Assembly (NCBI RefSeq): GCF_030718205.1
Contig: NZ_JAUZQF010000042.1
Coordinates: 1-64,000 of the forward strand
Direction of reading: 5' to 3'
From: Nonomuraea turcica
Lineage (GTDB): Bacteria > Actinomycetota > Actinomycetes > Streptosporangiales > Streptosporangiaceae
DNA: 64,000 nt
Shown here: positions 56,156 through 64,000 of the stretch, piece by piece
Position numbering within the stretch: the stretch's first letter is position 1
Layout: each line of letters begins with the position of its first letter
The notes under the pieces: model-generated
The model's database searches: none
Told to the model about the DNA's origin: nothing
Seen by the model: the letters and a program-made list of their open reading frames with translations, nothing else
Position numbers and translations under genes: made by a program

Positions 56156-58604
56156 ACCTCTGCTCGCCCATCCGTGGATCGCCCGCGTGGACCGCACCGG
56201 CACCGGCGGGCTCATCGTCACCGCCGACCCGGCGGCCCTGGCCGTACGCCATGAGCAGGGACATCCGCCCATGCTCGGCGATCTGGTGGCGGAGCACCTC
56301 GAGCACTGGGGGGAGGTCTACGACTGGACCTACCGCTCCGGAGAGGGCACACACCGCCCCGACCTCGACCTGTCCGGCTGGCGCGCCACCGACACCGGCG
56401 AACCGCTGCCCGCCGAGCACATGGCCGAGTGGGCCGACCGCACCGCCGAACTGGTCCTGCGGCACCAGCCCTCCCGGGTGCTCGAACTCGGGTGCGGGAC
56501 CGGGATGCTCCTGCACCGCCTCCACCCGCACCTCAAGGGGTACGTGGGCACCGACATCGCCGAACACGTCGTGACCCGCCTGGACGGACTCGGGCTGCCC
56601 GGCGTCACGGTCGTGCGGGCCGCCGCCCACGAGATCAACGGCACCGCGGTCCGCACCGCCCTGGCCCACCTGGGCGAACGGCCGGATTGCGTGCTGCTGA
56701 ACTCCGTCACCCAGTGCTTCCCCAGCGTGGACTACCTGGCGGCCGTGCTCCGCGACGCCATCGACCTCGTCGCCCCCGGAGGGACCGTGATCGTGGGCGA
56801 CGTACGCCACTCGGGGCTGCTCGAGGAGCACTACCGCACGCTCGAACACACGCCCGCCGGTGCGGGACCCGGGGCCGACACTGAGCTGCTGTTCGACCCC
56901 GCCACGCTGGCGGCCGTGGCGGCCGGCGCGAACCGGCACGTCACCCTCAGCTTCTTCGCCAAGACCCTCACGGCCGACACCGAGCTGACCCGCTATCGCT
57001 TCGACGCCGTCCTGCACGTCGATCCGCCTGCGGCCCCCGCTGCCTCCGTCCGCGCCTGGGACTCCCTGGGGCCGGACCCGCTGGCCGCCCTGGCCGGGCT
57101 GGCGCGCCAGGGTGATCCCGTCAAAGTGGTCGGCATCCCCAACGCCCTGCTCAAGCCTGCCGAGACCGCCCAGTCGGCGGCCGGTCTGCGGGCCGCGACG
57201 GAAGGCACGCGAGCAGTCGTGCTCCTCGATCCCGACGACGCCATGCGGCTGCAGGTCGCGGTGCCGGCCGCGGCCGCCGCCACGCCCCCCGACGCGCTGG
57301 CGGGGGCGGGAAGGTCGCATGAGCCGCTGGGCGCGTTCGCCCGCAAACGGCTCACCGAGGTGGCCCGCCGGGAGCTCAGGCGTGCGGGGCTGACGGTTCC
57401 CGAGGAACTGACGGCCCAGGTCCCCAGCGGACCGGGCCGCGATGCCGTCAGCCTGACGCGGGACGCGGCCGACGCCGACCGTGCCGGACGCGTCGCGCTC
57501 ACGCGCTTGGTGCCCGGTGCGCGCGAGCCGGTGTCCGACGACGCGCTCGCGGACCTGCCCGCCGCCATCCGCCGTTTCGACGAGATCGCGCTGCGGGCGC
57601 TGACCGGGCTCGTCGGCGGCGTCGTGCCTCCCGGCACAGCCCGGACGGCCGAGCAGATCATCGGCGCGCTCGGCGTGGCGCCCCGGCACGAATGGATCGT
57701 CCGGCGCTGGCTGGAGGTGCTGAGGACCGAAGGGCTCGTACGCCGGGATCCCGACGGCCGGTTCGAGACCGTGGCCACCGAGCCCGCGGGTGAGGACGAC
57801 GGGGCAGGGTTGGACAGCGCCTGCGCCGCGCTCGGCTACCCGGAGCAGATGGCGATCTTCTTCAGGACCGCCCTCGCCCGCCTCCCGGAGCTGCTCCGCG
57901 ACGAGATCATGGCTCAAGCGCTGCTGTTCCCCGACGGAGACTTGCTTACCTCGCTCAGCAAGGACCAGAACAACGTCAGCAACACGTACTTGAACGCCGC
58001 CGTCGGGCACGTCCTGGGCCGGGCGGCGGCCACTCGCGCCACGCCGCTGCGGGTCGTGGAGCTGGGCGCCGGCGCCGGGGGCAGCACCGCCGCCGCGCTG
58101 GACGGGCTCGGCGACGCGGAGGTGGACTACCTGTTCACCGACGTGTCCAGATTTTTCACGATGACGGCCGAGGACCGGTTCGGCGACCGGCTCCGCTACG
58201 CCCTGCTGGACATCAACGCCGACCTCGTAGCGCAGGGAGCGGCGCGGGGCGGCGCGGACGTGGTGGTCGCCGCCAACGTGCTGCACTGCGCACGGCACGC
58301 GGGACGGTCGCTGCGGTGGATCCGCGAGCTGCTGGCCCCTGGCGGCCTGGTGGTGGTGACCGAGGCGATCCGCGAGCACTACCTGGTGCTCGCCACCATG
58401 CAGTTCCTGCTGTCGCCCAGGGAAGGAGAGCCGGATCTCGGCGCCGGGGACCGCCGCGGCGGCACCGGGCGGGTGTTCTTCACCGGCAGAGAGCTGCCCG
58501 CCGAGCTCGCGGAGGCCGGGTTGCGCCCCATCCTCGAGCTGCCGGGGTCCGGATCTCCGCTGGCCGCGCCGGCCCAGCATCTGTTCGTCGCCGCCAAACT
58601 CTGA
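56142..58604 (+). CDS. Double-domain SAM methyltransferase of the metallophore locus
   Basis: An 820-residue protein with two class I methyltransferase domains. The first has LELGCGTGMLLHRL (about residue 110) and resembles the MT domain embedded in NRPS adenylation domains; the second has VVELGAGAGGSTAAAL (about 640) preceded by a winged helix RHEWIVRRWLEVLRTEGLVRRD and resembles the MT of HMWP1 and the 39534-40652 protein. The middle part (about 340-430) is of NRPS-linker type. GGAGG seven bases upstream favours TTG 56142 over ATG 56124. Together the two proteins supply three MT domains in trans. Confidence 0.85.
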
Positions 58605-58673
58605 CACACCGGTACGGCGAGGCGCTGACGGGCGCCGGTACGGCGAGGAGGGCGCGGTGCGGTGACGGGCGCC

Positions 58674-58712
58674 GGTTGGGCGGGCGGGAAGCCATGACCC
58701 GCCCGCCCAACC
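58674..58712. terminator. Strong bidirectional hairpin between convergent operons
   Basis: GGTTGGGCGGGCGGG and its exact complement form a 15-bp perfect stem with a 9-nt loop, between the double methyltransferase gene and the convergent flavoprotein gene. Just left of it, 58609-58678 carries imperfect direct repeats of a GACGGGCGCCGGT unit. Confidence 0.8.
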
Positions 58713-58715
58713 AGA

Positions 58716-59639
58716 TCAGCCCAGCGCCACCGGCAATCCGGCGCGGAACATCTCCTGCTCCAACCAGACCGCGGCCCGCACCCCGTCGGCCGCGCTCGGC
58801 CCGACCAAGGTCACCGGTTCGGGCACCGCCTTGAGATGCGCGGCGTCGCCGGCCGCGTAGACGCCGGCCACGCTGGTCTTGCCGTACTCGTCCACCTCGA
58901 CGCACCCGTCGGGCAGCAGCACGCAGCCGAGCTGGACGGCCAGGTCGGTGTTCGGCCGGGTGGGCGCCCGGTGATAGACGGCCTCGCGCGCCAGCGTGGT
59001 CCCGTCCGCGAAGCTCAAGGTCAACGCGTCCAGCTCACCTTCGATGCCCGCCAGCGGCGTCTCGATCACGGGGATGCCACGGGCCTTGACGACGGCGGCC
59101 ACCGGTTCGGGCATGGTGCTCGCACCGTTCGTGCACAACACGACGTCATCGCTGTAGCGATCGGCGACATAGGCCGCCAGCATCGCGTCGAACCCGTTGC
59201 CGATGACGGCGAGCACTTTTCCGTTCGTTTCGTAGCCGTGGCAGAAGGGACAGTGGAACACACTCTTGCCCCACCGTTCGGCCAGCCCCGCGACCGCGAC
59301 GGGCTCATCGGTCACCCCGCTCGCCAGCATCAACCGGGAGGCCTCGACCCGTTCGCCGTCTTCCAAGGTCACCGTGAAGCGGCCGGACTCCCCCTCCGCC
59401 GAGGTCACCCGCCCCTCCCTGAGCTCAACCGTCGGATAGGCGGCCACCTCCGCGCGGCCGTCGGCCAGCAGGCGCGCGGGTGAGCCGCCGTCCCGGCCGA
59501 GGAACATGTGCATCTCCGCGGCCGGCGCGTTACGCGGCCGACCGGCGTCCACCACCAGGACGCGGCGCCGTTGCCGGCCGAGAACCAGTGCCGCGCTGAG
59601 CCCGGCGGGCCCGCCGCCGACCACGACCACCTCGTACAT
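58716..59639 (-). CDS. Thioredoxin reductase-like FAD/NAD(P) oxidoreductase
   Basis: A 307-residue flavoprotein: FAD site VVGGGPAGLSAALVLGRQ, redox pair C130-P-F-C133 (HCPFCHGYE), NADPH site AVIGNGFDAM and final FAD block VAGVYAAGDAAH. The CPFC motif and lack of an attached thioredoxin fit the GliT/HlmI and stand-alone actinobacterial groups, which act on small thiols or dithiols. It overlaps the upstream methyltransferase gene by one base (TGATG), and the operon starts at a Zur-box-like site, so it probably acts under zinc limitation, perhaps on the metallophore. Confidence 0.88.
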   Translation of the reverse strand: MYEVVVVGGGPAGLSAALVLGRQRRRVLVVDAGRPRNAPAAEMHMFLGRDGGSPARLLADGRAEVAAYPTVELREGRVTSAEGESGRFTVTLEDGERVEASRLMLASGVTDEPVAVAGLAERWGKSVFHCPFCHGYETNGKVLAVIGNGFDAMLAAYVADRYSDDVVLCTNGASTMPEPVAAVVKARGIPVIETPLAGIEGELDALTLSFADGTTLAREAVYHRAPTRPNTDLAVQLGCVLLPDGCVEVDEYGKTSVAGVYAAGDAAHLKAVPEPVTLVGPSAADGVRAAVWLEQEMFRAGLPVALG

Positions 59640-60364
59640 CACGCGCCTCCTCTGTCGATGACATACATGCCGAGTTCCTCCGGACCGGTGTGGGACGCCA
59701 CGAGGCCGTGCTCGCTCAGCTCCTCCTTGAGCCGCTGCCCGTCCAGCACCCACCAGTCGTAGTCCACCTGCACCTCGCCGACGAGCCGGTCATCGTGGTA
59801 GGTCCGGTACGTCATGTGCCAGGTGAGCCGGTCCGGCCCGGCGGGCTCGGCGCGGCCCCATCCTTCGTATCTGCGCCGTCCGAGGCGGACGTCGGCGAAT
59901 CTCGAGTCCGGCACCGCCATGGCCTGCGTGGGCGGCAGGAGGTTCAGCACCGCCCGGCCGCCGGGGAGGAGCCGCTCGGCGAGCAGCGCCCAGATCTGCC
60001 GCCGGCCGGCCGGGTCGAAGTGGCCGATGACGCTCATGGCGACGACGGCGCCGAGCCGGTCCGGCAGTTCGGCCTCCAACAGCCCCTCCGGCAGCACGGT
60101 CACCCGGTCGCGCAGTTCCGCGGACTCGTTCACCCGGGCCAGCAGGACCGACCGCAACCCCGGCGACGGCTCGACGGCCAGGATCTCGGCATCGGCCACC
60201 GTCGCGGCGATCAGCCGCGTGCCGTGCCCTCCTCCGGCGCCCACGTCCACGATCGGGCCTGACACGCCGCGGAGCGCCTCAGCGAGCGCCGGACTCGTCG
60301 CCTCCCAGGACGGCGCGATCATCACGTCGATGAACTCCGCCGATTGTTCGTATTCGTCGGCCAC
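59639..60364 (-). CDS. Class I SAM-dependent methyltransferase
   Basis: About 241 residues. Motif I is VDVGAGGGHGTRLIAATV and the post-I acidic residue is in ILAVEPSPGLR. It is the first gene of a two-gene unit with the thioredoxin-reductase-like protein. A GTG at 60364 has GAGGG six bases upstream; a GTG at 60370 is also open. No substrate can be assigned. A Zur-box-like palindrome sits 24 bp upstream. Confidence 0.82.
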   Translation of the reverse strand: MADEYEQSAEFIDVMIAPSWEATSPALAEALRGVSGPIVDVGAGGGHGTRLIAATVADAEILAVEPSPGLRSVLLARVNESAELRDRVTVLPEGLLEAELPDRLGAVVAMSVIGHFDPAGRRQIWALLAERLLPGGRAVLNLLPPTQAMAVPDSRFADVRLGRRRYEGWGRAEPAGPDRLTWHMTYRTYHDDRLVGEVQVDYDWWVLDGQRLKEELSEHGLVASHTGPEELGMYVIDRGGA

Positions 60365-60387
60365 TCGCACCCCTCATGTCGACAAAT

Positions 60388-60402
60388 CGATAATCATTAC
60401 CA
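60388..60402. promoter_or_regulatory. Zur-box-like palindrome before the methyltransferase/flavoprotein unit
   Basis: CGATAATCATTACCA matches 10 of 15 positions of the Zur consensus and contains the perfect core TAATCATTA. It is located between the rpsR2 stop and the methyltransferase start, where the promoter of the latter must be. Confidence 0.55.
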
Positions 60403-60454
60403 TTTTGCGGTATGCGGCCTGATCGTCAAGGGCGAAGTGTGCGGGGCCGCCGGT

Positions 60455-60682
60455 TCATGTGCTGGGACGAGAGGAGTAGGGGAGCAGGGCCATCTCGCGA
60501 GCGGTCTTGATGGCCTTGGCGATCCGGCGTTGCTGCTGCACGGTGACGCCGGTGACGCGGCGGCTGCGGATCTTGCCCCGGTCGGAGACGAACTTGCGCA
60601 GCAGGTTGGTGTCCTTGTAGTCGATGCGGTCGGCGTGCAGGAGCGGGTTGGGCTTGCGGCGCGGGGCGTGGGGCTTCTTCAC
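60455..60682 (-). CDS. rpsR2: Ribosomal protein S18, zinc-free paralogue
   Basis: A 75-residue S18 (IDYKDTNLLRKFVSDRGKIRSRRVTGVTVQQQRRIAKAIKTAREMALLPYS) without cysteines. Zinc-free paralogues replace the zinc-binding forms on the ribosome when zinc is scarce and are Zur-repressed in actinobacteria. Its GTG overlaps the stop of the COG0523 gene (GTGA), so it is the second gene of that unit. Confidence 0.93.
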   Translation of the reverse strand: MKKPHAPRRKPNPLLHADRIDYKDTNLLRKFVSDRGKIRSRRVTGVTVQQQRRIAKAIKTAREMALLPYSSRPST

Positions 60683-61821
60683 GCGTTCTCCCTGAGAGTG
60701 AGGATGGCGGCGAACGGGTCGTCGTAACCGGTCCAGGCGTCGGGGCCGGCGCTCTCCTCCGCCTCGGTGAGCAGGCAGGAGTCGAGCAGTGCGTGGAAGC
60801 GGCCGACGTCGAGGTCGGGGCCGGTGAAGACCAGGTGCTGGACGCGGTCACCGCGCTCGGGGTCCCAATCGAGGGTCGCGGCCAGCCGGCGGGCGGGGGA
60901 GGCCAGGTCCCAGGCGGCCTCCGGCAGCGCGGCGAGCCAGGGGCCGGCGTTCTCGGCCGAGACGATCCCGGCCACGGCGTCCCAGGCCAGCAGGTGGTCC
61001 GGCTGGGTGGCCAGCCAGAAACGGCCGCGTGAGCGTACCGACTCGACCACCAGCTCGTCCACGGCCTCGAAGAAGCGGCCGGGGTGCAGCGGGCGGCGGC
61101 TGCGCCACACCGTGGTGACGATCTCGTCGGTCTGGGCGTCGCAGGGCAGCTGCGCGGTGGCGGGATCGACTCGTTCGGCCAGTTCCGCGGTGCACACGGC
61201 GGCACCGGTCACCAGCGGCAGGGTGTGGAGCGTGTGGATCGGGCTGACGGGGGCGAGGTGAGCGAGCACCCGGCGCGACAGGTCGTGGTCGTCTTCGTCG
61301 CCGCCATGGAGCACCAGGCCGGTGGCGTACTCCAGCTGCCTGGCCAGGACCTCGGCCAGATAACGCTGGTCGCCGGCGGCCGCGGGCTTGCCTGCCTCGC
61401 TGAGAGGTTCGCCGCGGGTGATGTCGCCGGGCATGGCCGCGGCGTCCAGTGCGGTCAGAACGGCGCTGAGCCGCAGCAGGTCATGGGCTTCGTAGCAGTC
61501 GACGGCCTCGGCCACTGAGCGCGGTTCCACTGAGTCCCACAGGTCCACGATCAGCAGGCTCGAGCGGGGCGCCAGGGCGACGAGCCGGGGGAGCAGGTCC
61601 TCGCGCACCGTGCAGGTGATGCAGCCGTGGGCGAGACGAACCTCGGCGGTTTCCAGCAGACCGGTGGCGTCGCGGACGCTGCGGTGGACGCGGCCCTGGA
61701 CGATCTCGCGCAGATCGTGGTGGATGGCGATGGATCCCGGATGGTCGGCCAGCAGCCGCTCGACGGTGGCGGTACGGGCCGCGCCGTGCAGTCCCGACAC
61801 CAGGACGACGGGGGTGGGCAC
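60679..61821 (-). CDS. COG0523-family protein, Mrf-like, of the zinc-starvation set
   Basis: A 380-residue protein with the family metal motif HGCITCTVREDLLP (C67, C70) and a CobW-type C-terminal domain ending in LVFTGPDLDVGRFHALLDSCLL. Its P-loop is degraded: VSGLHGAARTA at residues 8-18 lacks the Lys of GxxGxGKT. This combination matches Mycobacterium Rv0106/Mrf, a Zur-regulated protein that recruits the hibernation factor Mpy to zinc-free ribosomes. GGAGG four bases before GTG 61821 sets the start. It shares a divergent promoter with the L28/S14/L32 genes. Confidence 0.85.
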   Translation of the reverse strand: MPTPVVLVSGLHGAARTATVERLLADHPGSIAIHHDLREIVQGRVHRSVRDATGLLETAEVRLAHGCITCTVREDLLPRLVALAPRSSLLIVDLWDSVEPRSVAEAVDCYEAHDLLRLSAVLTALDAAAMPGDITRGEPLSEAGKPAAAGDQRYLAEVLARQLEYATGLVLHGGDEDDHDLSRRVLAHLAPVSPIHTLHTLPLVTGAAVCTAELAERVDPATAQLPCDAQTDEIVTTVWRSRRPLHPGRFFEAVDELVVESVRSRGRFWLATQPDHLLAWDAVAGIVSAENAGPWLAALPEAAWDLASPARRLAATLDWDPERGDRVQHLVFTGPDLDVGRFHALLDSCLLTEAEESAGPDAWTGYDDPFAAILTLRENA

Positions 61822-61840
61822 TGAGCCTCCAGTTGCGGTG

Positions 61841-61863
61841 ATGAAAATCGTTGTCGTTATCAT
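61841..61863. promoter_or_regulatory. Zur-box-like palindrome in the divergent ribosomal-protein promoter
   Basis: TGAAAATCGTTGTCG at 61842-61856 matches 11 of 15 positions of the Zur consensus, and the wider element is symmetrical (ATGA..CGTTATCAT). It lies between the Mrf-like gene and the L28-S14-L32 genes, which are typical Zur targets. Confidence 0.65.
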
Positions 61864-61894
61864 GGCACATCGCCGCAAGCAGAAAGGAACCGCT

Positions 61895-62017
61895 GTGGCC
61901 AGAAACGAGGACCGCTTCGTGCAGCTCACGGTCAGCGCCCGCGCGATCAAGACCATCGACAAGATCGGCATCGAGCAGGCCGTCGCCCGGATCCGGGCCC
62001 GGGGAGAGAAGGTCTGA
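61895..62017 (+). CDS. rpmB2: C-terminal half of ribosomal protein L28 (zinc-free paralogue)
   Basis: From the GTG at 61895 (AAAGGA six bases upstream) the product is only 40 residues: EDRFVQLTVSARAIKTIDK..RIRARGEKV, matching the C-terminal half of L28 very well. The N-terminal half (usually about 35-40 residues with the first beta strands) is absent. An ATG at 61862 would add only MAHRRKQKGTA, also unrelated to the missing part. It overlaps the S14 gene by one base. Function is uncertain. Confidence 0.75.
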   Translation: MARNEDRFVQLTVSARAIKTIDKIGIEQAVARIRARGEKV

Positions 62018-62316
62018 TGGCCAAGAAGAGCAAGATCGCCGCGAACGAGCGGCGCAAGGCCGTGGTCCAGCGTTATGCGGAACGGCGGGCCGAGCTGAAG
62101 GAGATCATCCGCGTCGGCACCCCGCAGGAACGGGACCAGGCCATGCGCGAGCTCGCCCGCCAGCCGCGCGACGCCAGCGCCACCCGCGTCCGCAACCGCG
62201 ACTCCGTCGACGGCCGCCCTCGCGGGCACCTCACCAAGTTCGGCCTCTCCCGCGTGCGCTTCCGCGAGATGGCCCATCGCGGGGAACTGCCCGGTATCAC
62301 GAAGGCGAGCTGGTAG
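62017..62316 (+). CDS. rpsN2: Ribosomal protein S14, zinc-free paralogue
   Basis: A 99-residue S14 (AKKSKIAANERRKAVVQRY..RDSVDGRPRGHLTKFGLSRVRFREMAHRGELPGI) of the long, cysteine-free type. The zinc-binding short form has CxxC pairs that are absent here. It is coupled to the L28 fragment (TGATG) and followed closely by L32. Confidence 0.95.
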   Translation: MAKKSKIAANERRKAVVQRYAERRAELKEIIRVGTPQERDQAMRELARQPRDASATRVRNRDSVDGRPRGHLTKFGLSRVRFREMAHRGELPGITKASW

Positions 62317-62318
62317 CT

Positions 62319-62486
62319 GTGGCCGTACCCAAGCGCAAGACCTCGCGCAGCAACACCCGCCACCGGCGCAGCCAGTGGAAGGCCACCGCGCCCGACCTGG
62401 TCCCGATCACCGTGAACGGCCGGGAACTACGCGTGCCCCGGCCGCTCGTCCGCGCCTACCAGCGGGGATTGATCAGAGTCGATTGA
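62319..62486 (+). CDS. rpmF2: Ribosomal protein L32, zinc-free paralogue
   Basis: A 55-residue L32 with the signature AVPKRKTSRSNTRHRRSQWK and no cysteines, unlike the zinc form. The GTG at 62319 is 2 bp beyond the S14 stop. Last gene of the plus-strand unit, followed by a terminator hairpin. Confidence 0.92.
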   Translation: MAVPKRKTSRSNTRHRRSQWKATAPDLVPITVNGRELRVPRPLVRAYQRGLIRVD

Positions 62487-62511
62487 GGGTGATTCGGTCA
62501 CCGGACACCAG

Positions 62512-62545
62512 CAACTCCGGGCTGGTCTTGTCCAGCCCGGAGTTG
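62512..62545 (+). terminator. Intrinsic terminator-like hairpin after rpmF2
   Basis: CAACTCCGGGCTGG and its exact complement form a 14-bp perfect stem with a 6-nt TCTTGT loop. No long T-run follows, as usual in high-GC actinomycetes. Confidence 0.75.
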
Positions 62546-62661
62546 CGCCGATGCACAATGCGCTTGAACACACAGCGTTAACAGACGGGTTTGATGAGTA
62601 GCGACTCCGGGGCATGCCGACGTGTGAGAACGCCGGTCCTTCGCCGAATCGAGGCGGTGAT

Positions 62662-63306
62662 ATGTCTTCCGAGCTCCCGGACTCACGTGTTCCGTCCGAG
62701 GTGGAGCCCGCGTCGAGGTGGTCTCGGCGTACGTTCATCGCGACGGCGACGGCGACGGCGGCGACTCTCGGCGGTGTGGCCGTGGCATGCGATCTGGTGC
62801 CCGGGCTGTCTCCGCTCGGAACCGAGCCGGCCGAGGCGCCGCCCAGCGGTCGCGTCTCGCTGGTGGTCAACGGTGAAAGGCACACCGCGACGATCGACAA
62901 CCGCACCTCGCTGCTGGATCTGCTGCGCGAGCAGCTCGGGCTGACGGGCACCAAGAAGGGCTGCGACGCCGGCGCCTGCGGGGCGTGCACGGTGCTGGTC
63001 GACGGCCTGCGGGTCAACGCCTGCCTGACGCTGGCGGTGCGGATGGAGGGCGCGGCGGTCACCACCGTCGAGGGCTTGGCCGACGGCGACCGGCTGCACC
63101 CTCTGCAGCAGGCGTTCATCGACGAGGACGCCTTCCAGTGCGGCTACTGCACCCCCGGCCAGATCATGTCCGGCATCGGCTGCATCCGCGAGGGCCACAC
63201 CGGCTCCCCCGAAGAGATCCGGGAGTGGATGAGCGGCAACCTCTGCCGCTGCGGCTGCTACGTGAAGATCGTCAGAGCGGTTGAGCAGGCGGCCAGGAGG
63301 GCCTGA
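62662..63306 (+). CDS. Molybdenum hydroxylase 2Fe-2S subunit with TAT signal (PaoA/YagT-like)
   Basis: A 214-residue protein. A twin-arginine signal SRRTFIATATATAA leads to an exported complex. The plant-type ferredoxin domain has C-x4-C-x2-C (CDAGACGAC) and a fourth Cys in VNACL; the helical second cluster has CGYC and CRCGC. Together with the next gene this is the start of a xanthine/aldehyde oxidoreductase operon of PaoABC type, where the Mo subunit would follow outside the window. ATG 62662 is preferred over 62614 by GGCGG spacing and signal position. It overlaps the next gene (TGATG). Confidence 0.9.
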   Translation: MSSELPDSRVPSEVEPASRWSRRTFIATATATAATLGGVAVACDLVPGLSPLGTEPAEAPPSGRVSLVVNGERHTATIDNRTSLLDLLREQLGLTGTKKGCDAGACGACTVLVDGLRVNACLTLAVRMEGAAVTTVEGLADGDRLHPLQQAFIDEDAFQCGYCTPGQIMSGIGCIREGHTGSPEEIREWMSGNLCRCGCYVKIVRAVEQAARRA

Positions 63307-64000
63307 TGCATCCCTTCTCCTACGTCAAGGTCTCCGACGTCGCCGGCGCGCTCGCCGCCGGGCGCCGTGGCGGCCGCTACATCGCGGGCGGCACCACGCT
63401 GGTCGACCTGATGCGCGAGGGTGTCGAGCGTCCCTCCACGCTGGTCGACATCAGCGCCCTTCCCTTGCGCGAGGTCTCCGCCACCGCGCGCGGGGGCCTG
63501 CGCATCGGCGCACTCGTACGGATGGCCGAGGCCGCCGCCCACCCCAAAGTGCGCGCCACCTTCCCCGTCATCTCGCAGGCACTGGAGCTGAGCGCCTCCG
63601 CCCAGCTGCGCAACATGGCCACCGTCGGCGGCAACCTCATGCAGCGCACCCGGTGCACGTACTTCCGCGACGTGACGGCGGCCTGCAACAAGCGCGAGCC
63701 GGGTTCGGGGTGTGCGGCGCTGGGCGGATTCAACCGTACGCACGCGATCCTCGGTGCTTCCGATCACTGCGTGGCCACCCACCCCTCGGACGTCGCCGTG
63801 GCGTTCGCGGCGCTGGAGGCGAGCGTCCACCTGCATGGCCCGGACGGGCAGCGCAGCGTCGCCCTCGCCGACTTCCTGCTGCCGCCGGACGGCACACCCC
63901 AGCGGGAACAGGCCGTGCGGCCAGGCGAGTTGGTCACCGCTGTCGAGATTCCGGCCCTTCCCCGCCCGCTCGGCTCCGGCTACTTGAAGGTGGCCGACCG
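63306..64000 (+). CDS. Molybdenum hydroxylase FAD-binding subunit (PaoB/YagS-like), cut by window end
   Basis: At least 231 residues, no stop before the end of the window. FAD-binding motifs are YIAGGTTLVDLMREGVERPSTLVDI and NMATVGGNLMQRTRCTYFRD..ACNKREPGSGC; the two cysteine-rich blocks match PaoB/YagS, which adds a [4Fe-4S] cluster. The start overlaps the 2Fe-2S subunit stop. The Mo-cofactor subunit is expected beyond the right edge. Confidence 0.9.
   Translation, partial: MHPFSYVKVSDVAGALAAGRRGGRYIAGGTTLVDLMREGVERPSTLVDISALPLREVSATARGGLRIGALVRMAEAAAHPKVRATFPVISQALELSASAQLRNMATVGGNLMQRTRCTYFRDVTAACNKREPGSGCAALGGFNRTHAILGASDHCVATHPSDVAVAFAALEASVHLHGPDGQRSVALADFLLPPDGTPQREQAVRPGELVTAVEIPALPRPLGSGYLKVAD

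Noticed and set aside
58609..58678. GACGGGCGCCGGT repeats considered as a CRISPR-like or attachment site
   Set aside because: Units are imperfect, short and only two to three in number; more likely expansion beside a terminator.

Overview
The window is very GC-rich DNA with dense third-position G/C, frequent GTG and TTG starts, SigE-family sigma factors, TAT and lipoprotein signals and GbsR/TetR/Rrf2 regulators. This points to a filamentous actinomycete, probably of the Streptosporangiales/Streptomyces type; no rRNA or housekeeping marker allows a firmer call. No rRNA, tRNA or CRISPR array was seen.

Positions 1-36 kb are a patchwork of small metabolic, stress and regulatory modules separated by decayed DNA. 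In order: the 3' part of an IS200/IS605-type TnpB and its right end beside a remnant of a PQQ-type sugar dehydrogenase; a TetR regulator; a P450/glycosyltransferase pair divergent from a GbsR/MarR regulator with tandem palindromes; an S1C protease followed by a MoxR-DUF58-VWA-VWA operon; a SigE-type sigma factor with a membrane partner; an MFS/LysR divergent pair; a nitronate monooxygenase; an alpha/beta hydrolase; a second SigE/membrane-partner pair; a CPBP protease; NhaA; a large HEPN-like protein; a frameshifted HEAT-repeat gene; a VOC/Rrf2 pair sharing one operator type; an HxlR remnant; a quinone oxidoreductase; an AhpD-like protein; two cupins; a saccharopine-dehydrogenase-like protein; a GlxA-type AraC regulator; and a TrmO/TsaA gene with an internal deletion.

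Positions 36.5-62.5 kb are the main feature: a zinc-starvation (Zur-type) region. It contains a hybrid NRPS/PKS metallophore locus related in logic to yersiniabactin (HMWP1/HMWP2) but taken apart. One NRPS (carrier-Cy-A(Cys)-PCP), one PKS/NRPS (KS-AT-KR-ACP-Cy-TE), one separate PCP-Cy-PCP protein, methyltransferase domains supplied as free proteins, and a saccharopine-dehydrogenase-like reductase are encoded in two divergent transcription units. Downstream of the PKS lie a lipoprotein, a fused permease and a fused double ATPase of the Opp/Nik class rather than the usual siderophore class. Next to it are a thioredoxin-reductase-like flavoprotein with a methyltransferase, and a set of zinc-free ribosomal protein paralogues (S18, L28 fragment, S14, L32) with a COG0523/Mrf-like protein. 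Zur-box-like palindromes lie at the three divergent or operon-leading promoters. Together these suggest synthesis and uptake of a zinc-binding thiazoline metallophore alongside ribosomal zinc sparing.

The last 1.4 kb begins a molybdenum hydroxylase operon (2Fe-2S subunit with TAT signal, then an FAD subunit cut by the window end).
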